64,000 nucleotides of DNA from Mesorhizobium sp. B2-7-1 (GTDB taxonomy: Bacteria > Pseudomonadota > Alphaproteobacteria > Rhizobiales > Rhizobiaceae): contig NZ_VFUA01000004.1 of assembly GCF_006440735.1 (NCBI RefSeq), forward strand, positions 1 through 64,000, written 5' to 3'. The position numbers and the translations under genes are program-made. Below, piece after piece: positions 33,070 through 42,348 of the stretch. The first letter of the stretch is position 1; each line of letters opens with the position of its first letter. The notes beneath the pieces were generated by a model. The model had not been told where the DNA came from and made no database searches. It was given only the letters and a program-made list of their open reading frames with translations.

Positions 33070-34071
33070 GTGAATGCCGTAAAGCATGCGATCAAGAGAT
33101 CGTTTGTATTCTTCCTCATTCCCGATTTCACCATGATCGCCTTCGCGACGGCGCTTGATCCGCTGCGCTCCGCCAACCGGATGCTCGGCTACGAGGCCTA
33201 TCGCTGGCGGCTGGCCAGCATCGACGGCAAGCCGGTGCGCGCCTCGAACGGCGTCGAATGCGCCGTGAACACCTCGCTCGAGGAAGAGCGCAAGAAGATG
33301 GCCGGGCCGGATCGGCCGAACATGGCGATCGTCTGCAGCGGCATCAATGTCGAGCGCTACCACAACAAATCGGCCTTCGCCTGGCTGCGCGAGGAGTATA
33401 ATCGCGGCGTCGCCGTCGGCGGCCTGTGCACCGGCGCGCATATCCTGGCCGCAGCGGGCCTGTTGTCCAACAAGCGCTGCGCCATCCATTGGGAGAACCT
33501 GCCGGGCTTTTCCGAGGCGTTCCCGAAGGCCAATGTCTTTGCCGACCTCTTCGAGGTCGACCAGAACGTCTACACCTGCGCCGGCGGCACCGCAGCGCTC
33601 GACATGATGCTGAAGCTGATCGGCGACGATTTCGACGAAAGCCTCGTCAACCGCGTCTGCGAGCAAGTGCTGACCGACCGCGTGCGCAGCCCGACCGACC
33701 GCCAGCGCCTGCCGCTGCGCGCTCGCCTCGGCGTGCAGAATTCCAAGGTGCTCACCATCATCGAGCTGATGGAGGCCAATCTTTCCGAGCCGCTGTCGCT
33801 GATCGAGATCGCCGATCATGTCGATCTGTCGCGCCGGCAGATCGAACGCCTGTTCCGCACCGAGATGGGCCGGTCGCCCGCCCGCTACTATCTGGAGATC
33901 CGGCTCGACCGCGCCAGGCACCTGCTGATCCAGTCGTCGATGCCGGTGGTCGAGGTGGCGGTGGCCTGCGGCTTCGTCTCCGCCTCGCATTTCTCCAAAT
34001 GCTACCGCGAGCTTTACGCCCGCTCGCCGCAGCAGGAGCGCGTCGACCGCAAGCAGCTGCTGGCGGCATAA
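33070..34071 (+). CDS. GlxA-family AraC-type regulator (GbdR-like)
   Basis: 333 residues. A DJ-1/PfpI-like domain (residues ~10-185, with GGLCTGAHILAAAGLL) is joined to a C-terminal AraC-type pair of helix-turn-helix motifs (residues ~225-325; LIEIADHVDLSRRQIERLFR and VVEVAVACGFVSASHFSKCYR). This layout is that of GbdR and CdhR, which activate betaine, dimethylglycine and carnitine catabolism in pseudomonads. That fits the surrounding demethylation genes, but the actual inducer is not shown by sequence. It starts at a GTG behind a weak purine-rich site. It is convergent with the ABC transporter operon. Confidence 0.87.
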   Translation: MNAVKHAIKRSFVFFLIPDFTMIAFATALDPLRSANRMLGYEAYRWRLASIDGKPVRASNGVECAVNTSLEEERKKMAGPDRPNMAIVCSGINVERYHNKSAFAWLREEYNRGVAVGGLCTGAHILAAAGLLSNKRCAIHWENLPGFSEAFPKANVFADLFEVDQNVYTCAGGTAALDMMLKLIGDDFDESLVNRVCEQVLTDRVRSPTDRQRLPLRARLGVQNSKVLTIIELMEANLSEPLSLIEIADHVDLSRRQIERLFRTEMGRSPARYYLEIRLDRARHLLIQSSMPVVEVAVACGFVSASHFSKCYRELYARSPQQERVDRKQLLAA

Positions 34072-34088
34072 CAGGCAGGCGCGGTTCT

Positions 34089-34880
34089 CTATACGGATTG
34101 CGTCTGCGCCGTCCGCATCGCCTCGACGCGGATGTCTTCGGTGAGCTGCGCCTTGAGCGCCGAGAATTCCGGGCTGGTCTTCAGCGTATAGTGGCGCGGA
34201 TGCGGCAGGTCGACCGGCACGTCCGACTTGATGCGGCCGGGCCGGGCGCTCATCACGATCACCCGCGACGCCATGAAGATCGCCTCCTCGATGTCGTGGG
34301 TGACGAACAGCACCGTTTTCTTGCGCCGTTCCCAGATGCCGAGCAGCAATTCCTGCATCAGCCCGCGTGTCTGGTTGTCGAGCGCGCCGAACGGCTCGTC
34401 GAGCAAGAGGATCGCGGGATCGTTGGCCAAGGCGCGCGCGATCGCCGTGCGCTGCTGCATGCCGCCCGACAGCTGCTTCGGCCAATGGTTCTCGAAACCT
34501 TTGAGGCCGACGAGATCGACATAGGAGGCGACGATCTCGTTGCGCTCGCGCTCTGGCCTGCCTTGCTCGCGCAGGCCGAAGCCGATGTTTTCGGCGACTG
34601 TCAGCCAGGGAAACAGCGTATAGGACTGGAACACCATGCCGCGGTCCGGTCCGGGCCTCGTGACCGCCTTGCCGTCGAGCAGCACGCGGCCGGTGCTCGG
34701 CGCTTCAAGCCCGGCGACGATCCTGAGCAGCGTTGACTTTCCGCAACCGGACGGTCCGAGGATAGTGATGAAATCATTGGCCGCGACCGCGAGGTCGACG
34801 GGCTGCAGCGCTTGCACCGGCTGCCCGCCCCTGACCCCGTCAAAGGTCCGTGAAACGCCCTCGATCAGCAGCTTGCTCAT
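34089..34880 (-). CDS. ABC transporter ATP-binding protein (nitrate/sulfonate/taurine type)
   Basis: 263 residues. Walker A GPSGCGKST at 42-50, signature LSGGM, Walker B ILLLDEPFGALD and the switch histidine in VTHDIEEA are all present, so it should be active. It belongs to the TauB/SsuB/NrtD class. Its ATG overlaps the permease stop by 4 bases, so binding protein (36665), permease and ATPase form one operon. The substrate is unresolved. Confidence 0.9.
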   Translation of the reverse strand: MSKLLIEGVSRTFDGVRGGQPVQALQPVDLAVAANDFITILGPSGCGKSTLLRIVAGLEAPSTGRVLLDGKAVTRPGPDRGMVFQSYTLFPWLTVAENIGFGLREQGRPERERNEIVASYVDLVGLKGFENHWPKQLSGGMQQRTAIARALANDPAILLLDEPFGALDNQTRGLMQELLLGIWERRKKTVLFVTHDIEEAIFMASRVIVMSARPGRIKSDVPVDLPHPRHYTLKTSPEFSALKAQLTEDIRVEAMRTAQTQSV

Positions 34881-35653
34881 GCCAGGCTCCATGGATAGAG
34901 CCAGCGGTTGAGCGCCTTGAAGGCGAAATCGGACAGAAGCCCGATCAGCCCGATGACGATGATGCCGAAGATGATCTGCCCTGTCGCCAGCCGCGACTGG
35001 CTGTTGATGATCATGTAGCCGATGCCCGACGATGAGCCGATCAGCTCGGCGACGATCACATAGGTCCAGGCCCAGCCGAGCACCAGCCGCAGCGTCTCGG
35101 CGATCTCCGGCGCATTGGCCGGCATGATGACGCGCTTGACGATGCCGTTGTCGGTGGCCCCCAGCGTATAGGCGGCTTCGACCAGGTCGCGGCGCGTGCC
35201 GCCGACCTTGACCGCGACGATCAGAATGATCTGGAACACCGAGCCGACAAAGATTACCAGGAGCTTTTCCAGCTCGCCGATGCCGGCCCACAGGATGAGC
35301 AGCGGGATGAAGGCCGATGCCGGCAGGTAGCGCGCAAACGACACGAACGGCTCGAGGAAGGCTTCGACCGGCTTCCAGGCGCCCATCGCGATACCGATCG
35401 GCACCGCGACGATCGACGCCAGCACGAAGCCGCCGAAGACGCGCCAGATGGTGATCAGGATATCGAGCCAGAAACGGTCTTCGACGAGCAGCCGCCAGCC
35501 GTCCTTCAGCATCGACAGCGGATCGGCGAGGAAGATCCGGTTCACATGGCCGCCGAGCGTGATCCATGCCCAGAAGGCCACGAACAGCACGAAGAAAGCG
35601 ATGCCGAGCACGGTTCGCGTGCCCGGCGCAACGGGATGCAAGGGACGCAGCAT
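34877..35653 (-). CDS. ABC transporter permease (TauC/SsuC type)
   Basis: 258 residues with six hydrophobic segments and the inner-membrane EAA loop (EAAYTLGATDNGIVKRVIMPANAPEI) that docks the ATPase. I use the ATG at 35653 (MLRPLHPV) rather than the longer frame to 35755, because the extra residues are Arg/Pro-rich and overlap the binding-protein gene; AGGAC lies upstream of the chosen start. Middle gene of the three-gene transporter operon. Confidence 0.88.
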   Translation of the reverse strand: MLRPLHPVAPGTRTVLGIAFFVLFVAFWAWITLGGHVNRIFLADPLSMLKDGWRLLVEDRFWLDILITIWRVFGGFVLASIVAVPIGIAMGAWKPVEAFLEPFVSFARYLPASAFIPLLILWAGIGELEKLLVIFVGSVFQIILIVAVKVGGTRRDLVEAAYTLGATDNGIVKRVIMPANAPEIAETLRLVLGWAWTYVIVAELIGSSSGIGYMIINSQSRLATGQIIFGIIVIGLIGLLSDFAFKALNRWLYPWSLA

Positions 35654-35714
35654 CAGGCCCTGTCCTCGAAAGAAGGGATAGGCGGCGCGGTGCCGCCGAT
35701 CGGGTGATGCGCGA

Positions 35715-36665
35715 TCAGTTGGCCACCGCGCTGGTGTCGGCGAGCGTCGACACATCGGGCGCTTCCTTGATCAGCCCCATCTGCAGCAGCAGCTCGCCAG
35801 CCGTCTTGGAAAAGTCCTGGAAATCCTTGGTGAAGAACTGCTTGTTCTCCGCCTTGTCGGCCCATTTCAGGTACTTGGCCGAATCCTCGAACTCCTTGGC
35901 CGACTGCTTCACGTCGGCGCCCATGATCTCATAGGATTTCTGCGGGTCCTTCTTGATCATGTCGAGCGCGTCGAAATAGCTGTCGGCGAGCGCCTTGGCC
36001 GCGTCGGGATTGGCCTTGAGGAAGTCCGGTGTGCAGCCGACCGTATCCATCACCATCGGATAGTCGAGCGTGGTCGCCAGGATATGGCCCTGGTCGGCCT
36101 TGTCGCGCACGGCCGAGATGAAGGGCTCGTAAGTGACGGCGGCATCGTTCTGGCCGGCGAGGAAGGCTTGCGCCGCCGCGTCGGGCTCCAGATTGACGAC
36201 GGTGACGTCCTTGGTCGACATGCCGTTCTTGTTGAGCACCCAGGCGAGCAGGAAGTAAGGCGACGTGCCGGGCGCGGACGAAGCGACGTTCTTGCCCTTG
36301 AGATCGGCGACGCTCTTGATGTCGTTGCGCACGACGATGCCATCGGCGCCATAGGATTTGTCGAGCTGGAAGATCTGCTTGGTGGTGACGCCGCTGGCGT
36401 TCCACACCATCCAGGTCTCGACCGTGGTCGCCGCGCATTGCAGGTCGCCGCTGGCGATGGCCAGCGGACGGCTCGCCTGCGGCACTTTCTTGAGCGTCAC
36501 GTCCAGCCCGTGCTTTTCGAAAAGCCCGGCCTGCTTGGCCAAGGTCAGCGGCGCGAAGCCGGTCCAGCCGCTGATGCCGATGGTGAGCGAGGTGGCTGCC
36601 ATCGCCGGCGCGCTGAGCACCGCGACCGCCGTCAGCGCCGCCGCGAAGATGGAGGTTCTGTTCAT
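35715..36665 (-). CDS. ABC transporter substrate-binding protein (NMT1/SsuA-like)
   Basis: 316 residues with a signal peptide (MNRTSIFAAALTAVAVLSAPAMA, cleavage after AMA) and a two-lobe NMT1/SsuA-like fold beginning LTIGISGWTGFAPLTLAKQAGLF. It delivers a small substrate to the permease encoded downstream. Nitrate, sulfonate, thiamine-precursor and urea/amidine-related systems share this fold. The GbdR-like regulator opposite suggests a nitrogenous or methylated compound, which is inference. AAGGGGA lies just upstream of the ATG. Confidence 0.87.
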   Translation of the reverse strand: MNRTSIFAAALTAVAVLSAPAMAATSLTIGISGWTGFAPLTLAKQAGLFEKHGLDVTLKKVPQASRPLAIASGDLQCAATTVETWMVWNASGVTTKQIFQLDKSYGADGIVVRNDIKSVADLKGKNVASSAPGTSPYFLLAWVLNKNGMSTKDVTVVNLEPDAAAQAFLAGQNDAAVTYEPFISAVRDKADQGHILATTLDYPMVMDTVGCTPDFLKANPDAAKALADSYFDALDMIKKDPQKSYEIMGADVKQSAKEFEDSAKYLKWADKAENKQFFTKDFQDFSKTAGELLLQMGLIKEAPDVSTLADTSAVAN

Positions 36666-36778
36666 TGTGGTTCCCCTTTTTTTGTGGTGGAGCGCAGATT
36701 GTCTCACAGACGCCAAAAGGCTTGTCAATGAAGCAGAAGCCGCACTCGACCTTGGTCCAGTCCGACGCTTCCGATCCG

Positions 36779-37621
36779 TCACGGCATGCCCCAGCCGCGA
36801 TTGCGCCACATCTTCTCGCCGGCCAGGCAGTCGGCGGCCGGCTTGTCGTCGGCGAGCACGACCGGCGGATGCGCGGCCTCTTCCGCCGCCCATTGCGGCG
36901 AGGCGGGGCCAGCAAGCTCGAGCACCAGCTTGCGGCGGATTGCTTCGGGGAACTGCGTCCAGTCATTGACCGGGATCATGAAGGCGCCCGGCCCGCCGAT
37001 GACGCAGTCGCTGTAATAGCGGTCGAGATTTTCCACATCGAAGGCGCCGCTGAACCTGCCGCGGGTCATCAGCGGCAAGCCGTTGATGGTGATGCCTTGT
37101 TTGACCACCCCGTCGCGTGTGAGGTTGACGGGCGCGCCCTGGTTGTTGGGCCCGTCGCCCGAGACGTCGATGACGCGCTTCGTGCCCTGAAAACCGCTCT
37201 CGGCGAACAGGTCGCTGCCGAAGGTCAGCGCGCCGGAGATCGAGGTCCGCCGGGCGCTGTCCGGCGGGCGGGCGTTGAGCTGAGCCACCACCTTCTCGGC
37301 ATCGTCGCGATTGGCGATCACCGTCCATGGCACGACGACGCGCTGCCAGGTCGTGCCTGCCCATTCGACATAGGTGACGGCGATCTTGCCATAGGCGCCG
37401 TCGGCGATGGCCTTCAGCACGTTGTCATGCGTCAGCGCCGCCGCATAGCCATGACGCTGGATCTCCAGTTCCGCCGGCGACATGGAGAGCGATACATCGA
37501 CCGCCAGCACCAATTCGACATCGACTGGCTCTGCGGGAGATGCTGCCGGTGTCAGCCAGAGCGCCAGCGCCAACGCGGCACTGCCTGAAAGGATATGCCT
37601 TGCGCGGGCATAAGCAGACAT
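36779..37621 (-). CDS. DUF1194 (VWA-like) secreted protein
   Basis: 280 residues. An N-terminal signal peptide (ILSGSAALALALWLTPAASPAEP) precedes a von Willebrand-like domain with metal-site motif DVSLSMS (residues ~42-48) and a later DVSGDGPNN. DUF1194 proteins are common in Rhizobiales and of unknown role. It lies 114 bases from the transporter operon and 78 bases from purC on the same strand, with no sign of co-regulation. Confidence 0.83.
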   Translation of the reverse strand: MSAYARARHILSGSAALALALWLTPAASPAEPVDVELVLAVDVSLSMSPAELEIQRHGYAAALTHDNVLKAIADGAYGKIAVTYVEWAGTTWQRVVVPWTVIANRDDAEKVVAQLNARPPDSARRTSISGALTFGSDLFAESGFQGTKRVIDVSGDGPNNQGAPVNLTRDGVVKQGITINGLPLMTRGRFSGAFDVENLDRYYSDCVIGGPGAFMIPVNDWTQFPEAIRRKLVLELAGPASPQWAAEEAAHPPVVLADDKPAADCLAGEKMWRNRGWGMP

Positions 37622-37699
37622 GGGGGAAGGTTAGGCGAAAATCGCCGCATGCAAAAGCTGGGAATCCGGGGCATCGGATTTCCACCGGCGCGGACCTTG

Positions 37700-38641
37700 C
37701 TAAAAATACCGCGCGAGGTTCGAACGAATGCGCTCCAGCACGGTATCGCCGGAAAGGTCGGGCACGAATTTCGCGCCGGTGATCGCCTCATAGGCCTGGA
37801 TATAGACCGCCGAGGCCTGATTGACGATCTCGTCGGGAATTTGCGGGATCGGGTCCTTGTAGGGATCGCATCGCGCCGACACCCAGGAGCGGACAAAATC
37901 CTTGTCGAAACTCTGCGGCCTCCCGCCGCTTTCGAACGCCCGGTCGTAGGTCGAGGCGATCCAGTAGCGGCTGCTGTCGGGCGTGTGGATTTCGTCCGCA
38001 AGCACGATAGTGCCGTCCGGCGCGGTGCCGAACTCATACTTGGTGTCGGCCAGGATCAAGCCGCGTTCGGCGGCGCGCTGCTGGCCGCGGGCGAACAGCT
38101 GCAGCGCATGGCGAGACACGGTGTCCCACTGCGCCTGCGTGAGAAGCCCCTGCTCGATGATTTCCGCCTCCGACAGCGGCTCGTCATGGCCGCCGCTTGC
38201 GGCCTTGCTGGTCGGCGTGATGATCGCTTCCGGCAGCTTTTCGTTGTCGCGCAGCCCGTCTGGAAAGGTATGGCCGTAGAAGCTCCGCTCGCCCTTCCGG
38301 TACTTGGTCAGGATCGAGGTGCTGGTGGTTCCAGCCAGATAGCCGCGCACGACCATCTCGACCGGCAGCATGTCGAGCCGCGTGCCGATGACGACATTGG
38401 GGTCGGGATATTCCAGCACGTGGTTGGGGCAGATGTCGGCGGTTTCCTCGAACCAGTAGCGCGCCGTCTGGGTGAGCACCTCTCCCTTGAACGGGATCGA
38501 GGCCAGGATGATGTCGAACGCGCTCAGACGATCGGTGGCGATGATGATGCGGCGGCCGTCCGGCAGATCGTAGTTTTCGCGCACCTTGCCATTGTAGCGA
38601 TTGGGCAATTCGGGAATGAAGGCGTCGGACAGGATGCGCAT
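37700..38641 (-). CDS. purC: Phosphoribosylaminoimidazole-succinocarboxamide synthase
   Basis: 313 residues of SAICAR synthetase (PF01259): [37 protein letters not shown], and LADTKYEFG with [14 protein letters not shown]. It joins aspartate to CAIR in purine synthesis. It is longer than the ~255-residue PurC usual in alphaproteobacteria and closer in length to the yeast-type enzyme, so it may be the second PurC of this genome or an exchanged version. I place the start at MRILSDAF (38641); the frame is open to 38680. Confidence 0.93.
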   Translation of the reverse strand: MRILSDAFIPELPNRYNGKVRENYDLPDGRRIIIATDRLSAFDIILASIPFKGEVLTQTARYWFEETADICPNHVLEYPDPNVVIGTRLDMLPVEMVVRGYLAGTTSTSILTKYRKGERSFYGHTFPDGLRDNEKLPEAIITPTSKAASGGHDEPLSEAEIIEQGLLTQAQWDTVSRHALQLFARGQQRAAERGLILADTKYEFGTAPDGTIVLADEIHTPDSSRYWIASTYDRAFESGGRPQSFDKDFVRSWVSARCDPYKDPIPQIPDEIVNQASAVYIQAYEAITGAKFVPDLSGDTVLERIRSNLARYF

Positions 38642-38701
38642 GGGGCGTGTTGCTTTCGCGGGCTTCTGATGCGGCCACATAAGCCGCTGGCCCCCTGCAC
38701 A

Positions 38702-39466
38702 TCAAGCCGGATGCTGCGGAGCGGGCTTCTTATTGCCGGCAGCGCGGAACGCTCGCCAGTTCGGCCTGAAGGAAGGCGGAATCCACAGCAGGATTCCGGC
38801 TGTGGCCGCAGGCACAATGACCGCGAAACGCAGGATCGAAAGCAAGACGCCGCAGAAGCCGACGATCCGCACAGCGGTATCTGCGCCGAAGCGCGGCGCC
38901 AGCAGATGCCTGGCGATCGCCCCGCCATCGAGCGGATAGGCCGGAAGGAGGTTGAGGATGGCCAGAACCGCGTTCACCAAGGCGCCAAACCAACACGTCC
39001 AGGCAAGAAGCGTGTCCGGTCTGGGAGGCGGCGAACTGAAAAGACCAGCCGGCTCGACAGGCAATAAAGGCCGGGCAAAAAGGTAATAGGCAGCGGCAAA
39101 GCCCGCCGCCAGGACGATGTTCAGCAAAGGCCCGGCGAAGGCGATCCACGCCCAGCCATAGGGCGAGGCCATACCGGGCTTGAACCAGGCAATTCCGCCG
39201 AAGAGGTAGAGGTCTATCCGTTGGGTGCCGATGCCGCGCCGTCGCGCTGCCCAGACATGGGCAAGTTCATGCAGGAACACCGACAGGAACAGAAGCACGG
39301 CGAATATGACGGTATGGGTCAGCGCGGTCTGCGGACGCCTCGACCACTCATGCAGGAACGGCAAGATGGCTGGAATGGCAAAGGTCCAGCTGACATGAAC
39401 GGGAATGTCTCCGTTCATCCTGAAGACGAACGCGTCGTTCTTGCTGTCCCAGCCGAACCGTTCCAA
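38702..39466 (-). CDS. Site-2 protease family (M50) zinc metalloprotease
   Basis: 254 residues with about six hydrophobic segments. The zinc motif HELAH is at 66-70 inside a membrane helix and the third ligand lies in NLLPAYPLDGG (~173-183), the classic S2P pair. Such enzymes cut transmembrane substrates such as anti-sigma factors. There is no PDZ or CBS domain, so it is a minimal member. The substrate is unknown. Confidence 0.88.
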   Translation of the reverse strand: MERFGWDSKNDAFVFRMNGDIPVHVSWTFAIPAILPFLHEWSRRPQTALTHTVIFAVLLFLSVFLHELAHVWAARRRGIGTQRIDLYLFGGIAWFKPGMASPYGWAWIAFAGPLLNIVLAAGFAAAYYLFARPLLPVEPAGLFSSPPPRPDTLLAWTCWFGALVNAVLAILNLLPAYPLDGGAIARHLLAPRFGADTAVRIVGFCGVLLSILRFAVIVPAATAGILLWIPPSFRPNWRAFRAAGNKKPAPQHPA

Positions 39467-39492
39467 GCCTGCCTACTCCACCCTGCGCAACG

Positions 39493-39546
39493 CTAGAGCA
39501 ATTCCAGGAAAAGTGTGAGCGGTTTTCCGTCCGGAATTGCGCTAAA
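39493..39546. repeat. Dispersed palindromic repeat (AGAGCAATTCCAGGAAAA type)
   Basis: AGAGCAATTCCAGGAAAA and TTTTCCGTCCGGAATTGCGCT form an imperfect hairpin, followed by ACAAAGAGATAGA. I recall this as another frequent intergenic element in Mesorhizobium. It lies between the site-2 protease promoter side and the end of the FAD/GcvT gene. Confidence 0.7.
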
Positions 39547-39632
39547 ACAAAGAGATAGACTGAGAATCTCGGCCCGCACAAAGCAAAAGCCCGACCGAAG
39601 CCAGGCCTTGCATCTTTCTGTGTCCGCGATCC

Positions 39633-42194
39633 TCAGCTTCTCGGCTTGAGGTTCTCCGGGTCGTAGAGCGGCTTGTAGCCGACGCCAGCCACCTCGACCG
39701 GATAGGTCTCGCCGAAATACTCGACCTGCAGCTTGCGGCCCTCCTGGGCGAAGGCCCAGGGCAGATAAGTGAGCGCGATGTTCTTGCCGATGGTCGGTCC
39801 ATAGGCGACGGAGGTGGTGAAGGAACGCCGGCCGAGCTCGTCGACCAGCGTCTCGCCGGTCGCGGGATCCTGCACCGGCATGATGCCGACCGGATAGCGC
39901 GCGACGCCCTTGGAATCGGTGTTCTCGGTCATCACCAGCGTGCAAAGCATGGCCGGCTGGTGCTCGCGGGCGCGGTATTCCACATGCTTGGCCTTGCCGC
40001 AGAAGTCGTTCTCCTTGACCTTCGGACGGGCAAGGTCGGCCTCGAGCAGATTGTACTCGGTCAGAAGGTCGGCATTCTGCAGCCGCAGGCTCTTTTCCAT
40101 GCGGCGCGTGTTGGCATAGGTCTCGACGCCGAACGGCATGACGCCGGTCGAGCGCAGCGCGTCCCATACGGCAAGGCCGTCCTCGTAGCGCATATGCAGT
40201 TCCCAGCCCTGCTCCCCGACATAGGAGATGCGGAAGGCGGTGACGTCCTTGCCGCCGATCTTGATCGGCTTGATCGCGGCGAAGGGGAAGTTCTCGACTG
40301 AAAGGCCTTCCGGATTCTCGACCACTTTCTGCAGTGTCGTGCGCGCGTTCGGACCCCAGATGCCGATGGTGACATACTTCTCGGTCACGTCGGTGACGGC
40401 GGCATCGAAGCCCTTGTCCTGCGCGGTGCGCTGCATGTAGCGGAAGTCGCGCGGGCCGGCATCTGCGCCGTCGATCACACGGCAGCGGTCGGCCATGCGG
40501 ATGACGGTGAAGTCGGCCCGCACCATGCCTTCCTCGTCGAGGAAGTGGGTGTAGATGCCCTTGCCGATGTTGTTGTCGCCGCCGATCTTGGCCGCGCACA
40601 GCCATTCGAGCAGCGCGACATGGTCGGGCCCTTCAACGTCGTACATCGAGAAGTGCGAGAGGTTGACGATGCCGCAATCCTCGCTCATCGCCAGGTGCTC
40701 GGCGTTGGAGACGCGCCAGAAATGGCGGTTGTCCCACTCGTTCTCGCGCACCGGCACGCGGTTGCCGTACTTCTCCAGGAGATGCTCGTTGGCGGCATAG
40801 CCATGCGCGCGCTCCCAGCCGCCCAGCTCCATGAAATAGCCGCCGAGCTCCTTCTCGCGTTCCCAGAAGGGCGAGCGGCGGATATTGCGGCCCTTCGAAA
40901 ACGGCTCGCGCGGATGGACCGCCGGATTATAGACCTTCATCGCCGTCTCGGTGCAGCGATCCCAGATGAACTGTTCCTGCGTCTGATGCGGGTAGAAGCG
41001 TGAATAGTCGATCTGGTGGTGGTCGATCTCGGTGCGGCCGTCGGTCATCCAGTCGGCGATCAGCTTGCCCATGCCCGGGCCGTCCTTGACCCAGATGGCG
41101 ACGGCATACCACAGGCCCCTCACCTTCTGGCTCTCGCCCATGGACGGGCCGCCATCGGTGGTCACCTGCAGCAACCCGTTGAAGGAGTGGCCCTCATTGT
41201 AACCGAGCTCGCCGAGGATCGGCGTCAGCTCCATGGCGCGCTCCAGCGGCGCCATGATCTGCTCCATGTCGAGGTCGCGCTGCGATGGCGACAGCCGCGC
41301 CTGGTCCTTTTCGAGGAGATCGCGCGGGTGGCAGAGGCGCGGATTGGTTTCCTCGTAGTAGCCCCATTCGATCTGCCCGCCCTCGGCGGTCTTCGGATCG
41401 CCGGTGTCGCGCATATAGGCCGAGTTGCCCTGGTCGCGCAGCAGCGGCCAGCCGATCTCCTTGCCGGTGCCGGCAAACTCATTGTAGGGGCCGAAGAAGG
41501 TCAGCGGATGGTCGATCGGCATGACCGGCAGGTCTTCGCCGACCAGCGCCGCGGTGAGCCGGCCCCAGATGCCAGTGCAGACCACGACGTAATCGGCCTC
41601 GATCGTGCCGCGCTCGGTCACCACGCCCTTGATGCGGCCGTTCTCGACGATCAGCGACTTGGCCGAAGTGTTGGCGAATGCCTGCAGCTTGCCACTGGCG
41701 ACACCCTGGTCGACCAGCTTGCCGGCAACGGTCTGCGAACGTGGGATGACGAGGCCGGCGTCGGGGTCCCACAGGCCGCCCTGCACCAGATGCTCCTCGA
41801 TCAGCGGGAATTTTTCCTTGATCTCGGCCGGCTCGATCAGACGCGCGCGCGTGCCGAAGGATTTGGCCGAGGCGATCTTGCGCTTGATCTCGTCCATGCG
41901 GGCATCGTCGCCGACCCTCGCCACTTCGAGGCCGCCGACGCGCGCGTAGTGGCCCATTTTCTCGTAGAAATCGATGGAGTAGAGCGTCGTCCAGCACGAC
42001 AGGAAATCGTGGCTGGTCGTGTAGCAAAAGTCCGAGGCATGCGCCGTCGAGCCGATATCGGTGGGGATGCCCGATTTGTCGATGCCGACGATGTCGTCCC
42101 AGCCGCGCTCGATCAGGTGATGGGCGACCGAAGCGCCGACGATACCGCCCAGGCCGACGATGACGACCTTCGCCTTTTTCGGAAACTCTGCCAT
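39633..42194 (-). CDS. FAD-dependent oxidoreductase, dimethylglycine dehydrogenase / GcvT type
   Basis: 853 residues, complete. An N-terminal Rossmann FAD site VVIVGLGGIVG (residues 10-20); H52 in GSTAHAS lies where mammalian dimethylglycine dehydrogenase carries covalently bound flavin. The DAO domain runs to ~400, then FAO_M, and a GcvT domain with its C-terminal barrel (residues ~480-850). It would oxidise an N-methyl amine and load the carbon on THF. It differs clearly from the copies at 1 and 62198, so its substrate probably differs. The start at 42194 has GGAG 12 bases upstream. A TTTGCGACA half-site lies ~90 bases upstream (42285). Confidence 0.87.
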   Translation of the reverse strand: MAEFPKKAKVVIVGLGGIVGASVAHHLIERGWDDIVGIDKSGIPTDIGSTAHASDFCYTTSHDFLSCWTTLYSIDFYEKMGHYARVGGLEVARVGDDARMDEIKRKIASAKSFGTRARLIEPAEIKEKFPLIEEHLVQGGLWDPDAGLVIPRSQTVAGKLVDQGVASGKLQAFANTSAKSLIVENGRIKGVVTERGTIEADYVVVCTGIWGRLTAALVGEDLPVMPIDHPLTFFGPYNEFAGTGKEIGWPLLRDQGNSAYMRDTGDPKTAEGGQIEWGYYEETNPRLCHPRDLLEKDQARLSPSQRDLDMEQIMAPLERAMELTPILGELGYNEGHSFNGLLQVTTDGGPSMGESQKVRGLWYAVAIWVKDGPGMGKLIADWMTDGRTEIDHHQIDYSRFYPHQTQEQFIWDRCTETAMKVYNPAVHPREPFSKGRNIRRSPFWEREKELGGYFMELGGWERAHGYAANEHLLEKYGNRVPVRENEWDNRHFWRVSNAEHLAMSEDCGIVNLSHFSMYDVEGPDHVALLEWLCAAKIGGDNNIGKGIYTHFLDEEGMVRADFTVIRMADRCRVIDGADAGPRDFRYMQRTAQDKGFDAAVTDVTEKYVTIGIWGPNARTTLQKVVENPEGLSVENFPFAAIKPIKIGGKDVTAFRISYVGEQGWELHMRYEDGLAVWDALRSTGVMPFGVETYANTRRMEKSLRLQNADLLTEYNLLEADLARPKVKENDFCGKAKHVEYRAREHQPAMLCTLVMTENTDSKGVARYPVGIMPVQDPATGETLVDELGRRSFTTSVAYGPTIGKNIALTYLPWAFAQEGRKLQVEYFGETYPVEVAGVGYKPLYDPENLKPRS

Positions 42195-42284
42195 TGCCCG
42201 CGACTCCAAAGCGATAGACGGGCGCGTGTGCGCCCCTTCGAATGGCGCACAATATGCAGAGGACGCGGATTGAGCTACCGCCTG

Positions 42285-42293
42285 TTTGCGACA
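42285..42293. promoter_or_regulatory. TTTGCGACA half-site upstream of the FAD/GcvT gene
   Basis: Read on the minus strand this is TGTCGCAAA, ~90 bases before the start at 42194, the same half-site as in the inverted repeats at 32942 and 18292. Only one clear half is present, with a GC-rich partial partner beside it. Confidence 0.35.
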
Positions 42294-42348
42294 CGCCGCA
42301 GGTGCGGCGCGACCCAACGCGCTGAGCAGTCACCCTAGACGAATTGGC

